Assembly: GCA_017881725.1 (NCBI GenBank)
Contig: JADGQO010000130.1
Span: 1 to 55,670 of the forward strand
DNA: 55,670 nucleotides
From: Fibrobacteria bacterium
GTDB taxonomy: Bacteria > Fibrobacterota > Fibrobacteria > UBA11236
Reading direction: 5' to 3'
Shown here: one piece after another, positions 1 to 6,385 of the stretch
How positions within the stretch are numbered: the first letter of the stretch is position 1
Layout of the letters: each line of letters opens with the position of its first letter
Notes under the pieces: generated by a model
Seen by the model: only the letters and a program-made list of their open reading frames with translations
Told to the model about the DNA's origin: nothing
Database searches by the model: none
Made by a program: the position numbers and the translations under genes

Positions 1-685
1 AGACGTTTTGGAATTGCACCGCCTGCTGGCCACGGACGTGATGGATCAGGGCGAAGCCGGACGTTACCGCGTCATTCCCGTGCGCGTGGGCCGGCATGTT
101 CCGCCCGCGCCGCATGAGGTTTCCGGCTTGATGTTTGAACTGATCGAATGGTGGAACAAGGAGGCAGCCAAGTTGTCGCCGGTATTGAGTTCCTCCATCC
201 TGCACTATCGCTTCGAGGCCATCCACCCCTTCGCCGACGGCAACGGTCGCACGGGCCGCGCTTTGGCCCTGTGGGAATTGTACCGGCGCGGCTTCGACGC
301 CCATCATATCTTCGCCGTGGACGAATATTATTGGGAGGACCGCGCGGCCTATTATCACCACCTGGATCGCGTCCGCAAAGCGGGCGAAAACCTTTCGGAG
401 TGGTTGGAGTATTCCGCCGAAGGCTTGCGGCAAACCCTGGGGAAAACCTGGCTCCGCATCCAGACCTACCATCGCCACACTTCCGAAAGGCTGGTGCTGC
501 GGCCGCGTCAGGAACAATTGTTGAACATGCTGCGCGACCAAGGCAGCCTGGCGCCCAAGGAGATTTGGGAAGGCTTGTCCATTTCCCGGCAAGGCGCCAT
601 GGATTTACTGCGGCCCTTGTTGGAGTCGGGTATTGTCGAAAAAGTGGGCGGTAAAAAAACCGGCCGTTACGTGCTTAAAGCCTGA
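1..685 (+). CDS. Fic-domain protein with C-terminal winged helix (5' end outside window)
   Basis: The frame is open to the left edge, so the gene begins upstream; the first in-window start-like codon (TTG at 8) lies inside the domain. The visible 225 residues hold the Fic signature HPFADGNGRTGR at residues 73-84 (counting from nt 8), with the catalytic His and the phosphate-binding GNGR. Fic enzymes usually transfer AMP from ATP to Ser, Thr or Tyr of a target protein. Downstream, about residues 165-222 look like a winged helix-turn-helix (SISRQGAMDLLRPLLESGIV), an arrangement common in chromosomal Fic proteins that may self-regulate. No antitoxin gene is visible here; an inhibitory helix could lie in the missing N-terminus. 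It converges on the ATPase gene at 710. The family is certain; the target is unknown. Confidence 0.9.
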   Translation, partial: DVLELHRLLATDVMDQGEAGRYRVIPVRVGRHVPPAPHEVSGLMFELIEWWNKEAAKLSPVLSSSILHYRFEAIHPFADGNGRTGRALALWELYRRGFDAHHIFAVDEYYWEDRAAYYHHLDRVRKAGENLSEWLEYSAEGLRQTLGKTWLRIQTYHRHTSERLVLRPRQEQLLNMLRDQGSLAPKEIWEGLSISRQGAMDLLRPLLESGIVEKVGGKKTGRYVLKA

Positions 686-709
686 TGGTAGGCCGAGGCA
701 GCGGCAAAG

Positions 710-1954
710 CTAATCCCCCCACAGCGCCGATATCGGCACGGCAAAAAGAGCCTCCTCGAAACGGACGGTGGTTTCGCCATCATAAAGAACCACCCCGGCC
801 GCGAATCTTTTCCCTGCGCCCGATCGCAATTTCCGGAGCCCGCGGAAATCCTTGGAGGTGACGGTGGATGAAGCCTTGACTTCGACGCCGGCCAATGCGC
901 CGGCCCCTTTCTCAATCACCACGTCGACTTCGTCTTGATCCTTATCCCGGAAATGATGGAAGGCAAAAGCTTCTTCATGCCAGCTCGCCTGTCGCCGCAG
1001 TTCCTGGAAGACGAAGGTTTCCAACAATTGTCCAAGTAGCGTCCGGTCCTGCGTCAACGCTTGCGCGTCCGCGCCGAGCAGGGCGGCGGCTAATCCGGAA
1101 TCGCCCATGTGCAGCTTAGGCGTTTTGATCAACCGGTTCAGGCGATTGCTGTGCCATGGCGGCAGAGCTTCAATCAGGAAAAGGCGTTCCAGCAAGGTCG
1201 CGTATTCCCTAATCGTCGGCCGGCTCAATTGGAAAGGGGCCGAGAGGTCGCTGATGTTCATGAGCCTGGCCGTCTGGCCCGCCGCCACGCCCAACAACTT
1301 CGGCAGGACTTCCAGGGAATTTATGCGCGCCAAGTCCCGCGCATCCCTTTGCACCAAGGCTTCCAGATAATTGCGATACCATTCCCGCCGTCGCCGGGGC
1401 TCCTGGCGCGACAAGGCTGCGGGATATCCCCCCGCAACCACGAGCTCCGCCAGTTTCGGACCCAGCCGCATGTGTTTTTCCAGCTTGAACCGTCCGGAAA
1501 ACAACCGGTCCAGGAATTTAGGATCGGTTCCGCCGATTTCACAGCGGGCCAGGGGATGCAGCCGGATGATTTCCATCCTGCCGGCCAGCGAGTCCGATAG
1601 CTTGGGAGCCAGCAGAACGTTCGCGGACCCCGTAAGCAATACCCGACCCGGTTTCCGATCCTTGTCGATCAATGCTTTGAGGGGCGCGAACAATTCCGGC
1701 GCCCGCTGGATTTCATCCAACACCGTTTTGCCGGGAAGATCCGCCACAAAACCCATCGGGTCAGCCTTGGCGGCCGTCAGTAAATTGGCATCGTCAAAAC
1801 TGAAATACTCGAATCCCGCCTCGTCACCTACTTGACGGGCCAAGGTGGTTTTGCCGCATTGCCTGGGGCCATGCAAAAGCACGGCGGGGGTATCCCCCAA
1901 CGCCTCGATTAAGCGCTTTTTGGAGAATCGGGGATAATTATGGGATGCGGTCAT
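710..1954 (-). CDS. AAA family ATPase with DUF4143 C-terminal domain
   Basis: The 414-aa protein has a Walker A motif GPRQCGKTT (residues 29-37), a Walker B region with VLDEIQ (78-83) and a sensor-like LLTGSAN (106-112). The C-terminal half is of DUF4143 type and ends with a PD-(D/E)XK-like pattern, DEVDVVIEKG followed by GVEVKAS. These ATPases are widespread in Bacteroidota, Fibrobacterota and archaea, often as lone genes, and their function is not established. The ATG at 1954 directly follows the last of a set of tandem repeats (1956-2031), which may act as its operator and supply the purine-rich ribosome-binding stretch. It is flanked by unrelated genes, fitting a self-contained, possibly mobile single-gene unit. 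The family call is firm; the role is unknown. Confidence 0.9.
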   Translation of the reverse strand: MTASHNYPRFSKKRLIEALGDTPAVLLHGPRQCGKTTLARQVGDEAGFEYFSFDDANLLTAAKADPMGFVADLPGKTVLDEIQRAPELFAPLKALIDKDRKPGRVLLTGSANVLLAPKLSDSLAGRMEIIRLHPLARCEIGGTDPKFLDRLFSGRFKLEKHMRLGPKLAELVVAGGYPAALSRQEPRRRREWYRNYLEALVQRDARDLARINSLEVLPKLLGVAAGQTARLMNISDLSAPFQLSRPTIREYATLLERLFLIEALPPWHSNRLNRLIKTPKLHMGDSGLAAALLGADAQALTQDRTLLGQLLETFVFQELRRQASWHEEAFAFHHFRDKDQDEVDVVIEKGAGALAGVEVKASSTVTSKDFRGLRKLRSGAGKRFAAGVVLYDGETTVRFEEALFAVPISALWGD

Positions 1955-1955
1955 T

Positions 1956-2031
1956 GTCCAATTGTAAGTTTACTCTCGTCCAATTGAAAGGTTTACTCTC
2001 GTCCAATTGAAACTTTAGATCCGTCTAAGTG
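1956..2031 (-). repeat. Tandem ~22-bp repeats at the promoter/start of the DUF4143 ATPase gene
   Basis: On the + strand GTCCAATTG occurs at 1956, 1978 and 2001, with a degenerate fourth copy (GTCTAAGTG) at 2023. The spacings are 22, 23 and 22 bp. Between copies the sequence TTTACTCTC is also conserved. Read in the gene's direction, each unit is CAATTGGACGAGAGTAAAC-like and the last one runs straight into the ATG. A spacing of two helical turns suggests same-face protein binding, perhaps autoregulation. That is inference. Confidence 0.75.
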
Positions 2032-2304
2032 AAGATTTCGACCGGTTCAGCCCAGACGGATCGGACTTTCCATCGCCGCCAAATTGGGCACGGGATCGAA
2101 CAGACTGGGTCACTGGCTATGCGAAGCCAGTACTCCCCCGTACACCGGCACATGTCGCCGAGCCGGCGGATTCCGACCGCAGGTTGCGCCCCACAGCCTA
2201 GGCGGGGCGCAGAATCCGCGTTTCGATGCCCCACAGCCTGCGGCATCGATGCCCCCCGAACAAGCCCAAGCCGCCCATCCCCCGCATTTTTTACCTTCTC
2301 ACCC
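2032..2304 (+). other. ffh leader region with nested hairpins (candidate structured RNA)
   Basis: No convincing ORF fills this stretch, although the ffh frame stays open through it. It holds several strong stem-loops. One has arms 2112-2118 and 2125-2131. A second is nested: GCGGATTC 2166-2173 pairs with GAATCCGC 2212-2219, enclosing GCGCCCC 2186-2192 paired with GGGGCGC 2204-2210. A third has arms 2224-2230 and 2242-2248. The 12-mer GCCCCACAGCCT occurs in both the second and third (2188 and 2228). It could be a 5' leader regulating ffh or an organism-specific repeat. I do not see the conserved SRP RNA loop here. Confidence 0.5.
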
Positions 2305-3660
2305 ATGTTCGAACAACTTTCCGATAAGCTCGAAGGCATTTTCAAACGCCTGCGCGGGCAAGCCAAGCTGACCGAGGAGAACGTCTCCGAGACCCTGCGT
2401 GAAATCCGCGTAGTGCTGTTGTCCGCGGACGTGAACTTCAAGACGGTCAAGGACTTCATCAATACCGTCAAGGAAAATGCCATCGGCGCCGAGGTGCTGA
2501 CTTCATTGACGCCCGGCCAGGTGATGGTCAAGGTCATCCACGATGAGTTGGTGGCCTTGCTGGGCGGACAGGCGGAAGAGCCGACCTTCCAGGGCGCCTC
2601 GCCGTTCCAAATCCTGATGATGGGCCTGCAGGGCTCGGGCAAGACCACGGCTTGCGGCAAGCTGGCCTTGCATTTGCGGACCAACCGGAATAAAAAACCG
2701 TTGCTCGTGGCCTGCGACGTGTACCGTCCGGCCGCCATCGATCAATTGAAGGTGATCGGCAAGTCCCTGAACATCCCGGTGTACGATGAGGGAAATGGCG
2801 ACCCCGTGCGCATCGCCGAGAACGGGCGCAAGTTCGCGCGTGATAATGGTTACGATTTGGTGATTTATGACACTGCGGGCCGGCTGCAAATCGACGACGA
2901 GTTGATGCAGGAATTGGAGCGTATCATCGCCTCCCTGAAGCCGCAGGAAAAATTCTTCGTCGCCGACGCCATGACCGGCCAGGAAGCGGTCAACGTGGCC
3001 AAGACCTTCCATGACCGCCTGGATTTCACGGGCGTAATCCTGACCAAGATGGACGGCGATGCCCGCGGCGGCGCGGCCCTGTCCATCAAATCCGTGACGG
3101 GGAAACCGATACGTTACGTAGGCACGGGCGAAAAACCGGACGCCTTGGAAGTGTTCCACCCGGATCGCATGGCCTCGCGCATCCTGGGCATGGGCGACGT
3201 GCTCACCTTGGTGGAGAAGGCCCAATCCGTTTTCGACGAGAAGCAAGCCAAACAGCTCGAGAAGAAGTTCAAGCAGAACAAATTCGATCTGGACGATTTC
3301 CTGCAGCAACTGCGGCAAGTGAAGAAGATGGGATCGTTGACGGATTTGGTGTCCATGATCCCGGGCATGAGTAAATTGGCGGAAGCGAAAATCGACGACA
3401 AGCAATTGGTGCATGTGGAAGCGATTCTCAGTTCCATGACCGCCAAGGAGCGTACCAGTCCGAAAATCATTGACGGGAACCGGCGGCGGCGCATCTCCTT
3501 AGGTAGCGGCACGAGCATTCAGGAAGTGAACCAGGTGCTCAAGCAATTCGAGCAAATGCAAAAAATGATGAAGCAATTCTCGGGCATGGCCAGTAAGATG
3601 GGCGGGCTCAAGAAAATGCAGAAAATGATGGGCCGCGGCGGAATGCCGGGCATGGGGTAA
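2305..3660 (+). CDS. ffh: Signal recognition particle GTPase Ffh (SRP54)
   Basis: Ffh binds signal sequences of nascent membrane proteins together with SRP RNA and delivers ribosomes to FtsY at the membrane. The 451-aa product has the N domain (1-90), then the GTPase with G1 GLQGSGKTT (107-115), the DTAGR and TKMDGDARGG motifs, and a methionine-rich M domain ending GRGGMPGMG. The ATG at 2305 (MFEQLSDKLE) is chosen because family proteins begin exactly there; 92 further codons are open upstream but have no homologous character and overlap the structured leader. It heads the ffh-rpsP-rimM-trmD-rplS cluster that is common in bacteria. A terminator-like hairpin follows it. Confidence 0.97.
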   Translation: MFEQLSDKLEGIFKRLRGQAKLTEENVSETLREIRVVLLSADVNFKTVKDFINTVKENAIGAEVLTSLTPGQVMVKVIHDELVALLGGQAEEPTFQGASPFQILMMGLQGSGKTTACGKLALHLRTNRNKKPLLVACDVYRPAAIDQLKVIGKSLNIPVYDEGNGDPVRIAENGRKFARDNGYDLVIYDTAGRLQIDDELMQELERIIASLKPQEKFFVADAMTGQEAVNVAKTFHDRLDFTGVILTKMDGDARGGAALSIKSVTGKPIRYVGTGEKPDALEVFHPDRMASRILGMGDVLTLVEKAQSVFDEKQAKQLEKKFKQNKFDLDDFLQQLRQVKKMGSLTDLVSMIPGMSKLAEAKIDDKQLVHVEAILSSMTAKERTSPKIIDGNRRRRISLGSGTSIQEVNQVLKQFEQMQKMMKQFSGMASKMGGLKKMQKMMGRGGMPGMG

Positions 3661-3684
3661 GGCGATTGAACCCCATAATTCCGC

Positions 3685-3710
3685 AAAAAAGGGATGGTTT
3701 ACCCTTTTTC
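3685..3710 (+). terminator. Rho-independent terminator after ffh (A-T rich, bidirectional in form)
   Basis: AAAAAGGG, an 8-nt loop, then CCCTTTTT. The GC core is only 3 bp, so termination is probably partial, which would allow read-through from ffh into rpsP. Confidence 0.5.
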
Positions 3711-3784
3711 AAATGGTTCCCTTTAATTTTAGTCGTATCCTTGCTAATTTCACCCGTCTTGGAATTTTCCTTGGAGGAATACCT

Positions 3785-4186
3785 TTGTCCGTTGTAATCA
3801 GATTGTCCCGTCAGGGTCACCGCCATCGTCCTTTCTTCCGCATTACCGTTGCGGATTCACGCAAAGCCGCCACCGGAAGATTTCTCCAGCACATCGGCTA
3901 CTATGATCCCGCCCAGAATCCCCCGACCCTTGAGGTCGACGAAGCCAGCGCATTGAAGTGGCTCGAAGTGGGTGCGCAGCCTTCGGACACCGTCCGGTCG
4001 CTGTTCCAGCATAAGGGTGTCATGGATAAGATGGCCAAGGTTAAAAAAGGCAAGCCGGCCGCCGAAGTCACGGGTAAAGTCGTGGCCTGGAAGCCCCGCA
4101 GCAAGCCGAAGCTGCATAAGAAAAAGAAGGAAGCTTTGGCCAAGGCCGAAGCAGCCGCACCGGCCCCGGCCGCGCCCGCAGCATAA
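3785..4186 (+). CDS. rpsP: 30S ribosomal protein S16 with Ala/Pro/Lys-rich C-terminal extension
   Basis: S16 is a small-subunit assembly protein. The product begins SVVIRLSRQGHRHRPFFRI, the typical S16 N-terminus, and continues with GYYDP and the DTVRSLF region. The start is a TTG at 3785, preceded by a clear GGAGG at 3773-3777; the upstream in-frame codons have no S16 character. At 133 residues it is longer than the usual ~80-90. The extra part is basic (KPKLHKKKKEALAKAE) and then ends in a run of Ala-Pro. Similar extended S16 proteins exist in Bacteroidota and relatives. It is followed by 192 bp without the KH-domain gene that often sits between rpsP and rimM. Confidence 0.96.
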   Translation: MSVVIRLSRQGHRHRPFFRITVADSRKAATGRFLQHIGYYDPAQNPPTLEVDEASALKWLEVGAQPSDTVRSLFQHKGVMDKMAKVKKGKPAAEVTGKVVAWKPRSKPKLHKKKKEALAKAEAAAPAPAAPAA

Positions 4187-4340
4187 TCGAGCAGGAATAT
4201 CCACCGGCCTACGAGCCAGAATCCGGTTGGATTTTCTCGGCGCAAGGAAGGGGTTTGAGCGCGGAAGCATGAACCGCGACCGAAATCCCGCCCAGCGCCA
4301 TGAAGTTGTTTATGATACTCAATTCGCAAGACCACTCAAG

Positions 4341-4367
4341 ACCCTTCCCACCGGAAGGGTTCTTTGT
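4341..4367 (+). terminator. Hairpin with short T-rich tail directly before rimM
   Basis: ACCCTTCC (4341-4348), loop CACC, GGAAGGGT (4353-4360), then TCTTTGTT. It ends about a dozen bases before the rimM ATG, so it could be an attenuator or intergenic terminator that lowers rimM-trmD-rplS expression relative to rpsP. The T-tract is interrupted, hence moderate confidence. Confidence 0.5.
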
Positions 4368-4378
4368 TGGATGAAACC

Positions 4379-4906
4379 ATGAATTCCTCTGAGCCAGAAC
4401 TCATTTTGATCGGTTACACCCTGAAGCCTTATGGCCTTTTCGGGGAACTCAAGGTGCGTCCGGCCAGTTTTGACTTTGATCGTCATGCGGAGTTGAAAAG
4501 GGTTTTTTTCCGGAAACGGAACGGCCAGGAAATCCTGGAGTTGGAAGTCGCCGGCAGCCGCGCGGACCAGGAAAACTGGTTTTTTAAATTCAAGGATTTG
4601 AAAACTCCGGAAGCCGTGGCCCACTTGAGCGGCGGACAATTGCTCATCGCCTTGGAAGATAGGCTCGAGTTGCCGGATAACATGGTGTATGTCTCCGAAG
4701 TAATTGGCATGGCCGTGCTGGATGAAAAGGGAGATACCGTCGGAAAGGTCGTCGAAGTTCAGGAAAGCGGCGCTTCGGAGCTTTTGGTTGTCGCGACGTC
4801 AAAAAAAGAAATCCACATTCCCTGGAACGATCATTTCGTGAAATCCATCGAGCGGGATGCGAAAGTCGTCCGCATTGATTTGAGTCTTTTGCGGGACATC
4901 CTGTGA
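4379..4906 (+). CDS. rimM: 16S rRNA processing protein RimM
   Basis: RimM assists maturation of the 30S head and contacts S19. The 175-aa product shows the N-terminal beta-barrel beginning LILIGYTLKPYGLFGELKV and the C-terminal PRC-barrel (MVYVSEVIGMAVLDEKG, then HIPWNDHFVKSI), which is the standard two-domain layout and length. The ATG at 4379 is preferred over a TTG at 4364; a weak GGATG lies before it. Its stop overlaps the trmD start by four bases (GTGA), indicating translational coupling. Confidence 0.93.
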   Translation: MNSSEPELILIGYTLKPYGLFGELKVRPASFDFDRHAELKRVFFRKRNGQEILELEVAGSRADQENWFFKFKDLKTPEAVAHLSGGQLLIALEDRLELPDNMVYVSEVIGMAVLDEKGDTVGKVVEVQESGASELLVVATSKKEIHIPWNDHFVKSIERDAKVVRIDLSLLRDIL

Positions 4907-5643
4907 GAGTCGACATCATCACTTTGTTTCCGGAGATGTTCTCGGCCTTGGAGATTTCCATTCCAGGTCGGGCGGTAAAATCCGGGGCACTAACCGTAAA
5001 ATGCCACGGGTTGCGGGAATTCGCGATTAATAAATATGGACAGGTAGACGATATTCCCTTCGGAGGCGAAGCCGGAATGGTTTTGCGACCGGAGCCGTTA
5101 AAAGGCGCATACAATCGGGTTTTGGAGGAATTGGGGTTACAGCCCCAAAAGTTGGGGTTCAAACCCCATACCGTGCACATGTCCGCGCAAGGCAAGATTT
5201 TTACCCAGGAAAGAGCCAAAGAATTGGCTAAAATGGAAAATCTTCTTATAATTTGCGGCCACTACAAAGGCATCGATCAGCGATTCTGTGAAGCCTATGT
5301 GGATGAAGAGCTTAGCATCGGCGATTACATCCTCTCGGGCGGCGAGTTGCCGGCCATGACGGTGGTGGATTCGATAGCCAGGCTTTTGCCTGGAGTGCTC
5401 GGAGATTCGGCCTCGGCGGAAACCGATTCTTTCTTTCTTCCTAATCGCCTGGGTTGGCCGGTGTATACGCGGCCCCAGGATTTCGAAGGCAGAACGGTTC
5501 CCGAAGTGCTATTATCCGGTCACCATGAGAATATCCGGAAATGGCGCATCAAAGCCGGACTGGAATTGACCCGCAGGAATCGCCCGGACTTGTTCCGCCT
5601 GCTGGATTTGAGTGTTGAAGAGAAAAGAATACTAGAGGATTGA
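4903..5643 (+). CDS. trmD: tRNA (guanine-N1)-methyltransferase TrmD
   Basis: TrmD methylates G37 of tRNAs from S-adenosylmethionine, preventing frameshifting. The 246-aa product starts with the family-typical MRVDIITLFPEMF from a GTG codon that overlaps the rimM stop. The knotted SPOUT methyltransferase motifs are present: FGGEAGMVLRPEP, LLIICGHYKGIDQR, the GDYILSGGELPAM knot region and the conserved tail (LLSGHHENIRKWR). Length and order are normal. Confidence 0.97.
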   Translation: MRVDIITLFPEMFSALEISIPGRAVKSGALTVKCHGLREFAINKYGQVDDIPFGGEAGMVLRPEPLKGAYNRVLEELGLQPQKLGFKPHTVHMSAQGKIFTQERAKELAKMENLLIICGHYKGIDQRFCEAYVDEELSIGDYILSGGELPAMTVVDSIARLLPGVLGDSASAETDSFFLPNRLGWPVYTRPQDFEGRTVPEVLLSGHHENIRKWRIKAGLELTRRNRPDLFRLLDLSVEEKRILED

Positions 5644-5697
5644 TTCGGACGACTTTGCCGGCCCAGCCGTAAGTACCGAATCAGCGAAAGGAAGAAC

Positions 5698-6165
5698 ATG
5701 CATCCCACCGTAGCCGCCATTCATCGCGCCAATCTCCGCACCGACGTTCCCGCATTCCGGGCCGGCGATACCATCAGCGTGGACTTCCGCGTCATCGAAG
5801 GCAACAAGGAGCGCATCCAGACCTTTACGGGCGTGGTCATCCAACGCCGCGGCGACGGGGTATCGGAAACCTTCACCGTCCGCAAGATTTCCAACAACGT
5901 ACCCGTCGAGCGCATCTTTCCCTTGAACTCGCCGCGCATCGCGGCCATCAAGGTCAACCGCCTGGGCAAAGTGCGCCGCGCGCGCCTGTTCTACATGCGT
6001 GAACTGCAAGGCAAGGCCGCCCGCATCAAGGAACGCGGCGTCAAGATGGACGTGGCTCCCAAGGCCAAGGCTCTGGCCGCCATCGATGCAGCGGAACCTA
6101 AATCCTCCAAGGTCAAGGCCGCCAAGGCCGCCGCGAAAACGGCAAAGGCAGCGACGGCCGCCTAA
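5698..6165 (+). CDS. rplS: 50S ribosomal protein L19 with Lys/Ala-rich tail
   Basis: L19 sits at the subunit interface. Residues 1-115 are typical L19 ([20 protein letters not shown], then [10 protein letters not shown], then [12 protein letters not shown]). The final ~40 residues form a simple Lys/Ala tail ([18 protein letters not shown]), making it 155 aa against the usual ~115-120. The tail parallels that of S16 in the same cluster. The ATG follows GAAAGGAAG about six bases upstream, and a strong terminator ends the cluster. Confidence 0.96.
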   Translation: MHPTVAAIHRANLRTDVPAFRAGDTISVDFRVIEGNKERIQTFTGVVIQRRGDGVSETFTVRKISNNVPVERIFPLNSPRIAAIKVNRLGKVRRARLFYMRELQGKAARIKERGVKMDVAPKAKALAAIDAAEPKSSKVKAAKAAAKTAKAATAA

Positions 6166-6285
6166 GCGGTCCACGATCTCCCCAAGGGTCTGCTTAGCGA
6201 CCCCATCCGGCCGGCCGTGCGCGCGAACGCAGGAAACCATGCGCATTCACTGCGGCTTAACGGGCAGACCGGGATGCAAAAATCG

Positions 6286-6320
6286 AAAAAACGGATTCGT
6301 AAGCGAATCCGTTTTTTTTT
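6286..6320 (+). terminator. Strong Rho-independent terminator after rplS
   Basis: AACGGATTCG (6290-6299), loop TAAG, CGAATCCGTT (6304-6313), flanked by an A-run before and a run of nine or more Ts after. It ends the ribosomal cluster and separates it from the kinase pair. Confidence 0.93.
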
Positions 6321-6385
6321 GCCCTCGCCTATCGGATAATACAGAGGAATTGTTAAGTCGATCACAAGAAAATACTTTTCCACGC

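Noticed and set aside
2029-2304. N-terminal extension of Ffh by 92 codons
   Set aside because: The extension has no Ffh similarity, lacks a ribosome site and overlaps the hairpin region; the family start is at 2305.
2032-2304. SRP (4.5S) RNA next to ffh
   Set aside because: The conserved GGAA tetraloop and GAAGCAGCC-type internal loop of SRP RNA are not present.
5130-5166. Repeats of TTGGGGTT / ACCCC inside trmD
   Set aside because: They encode conserved TrmD sequence in a normal frame and are best explained by codon choice.
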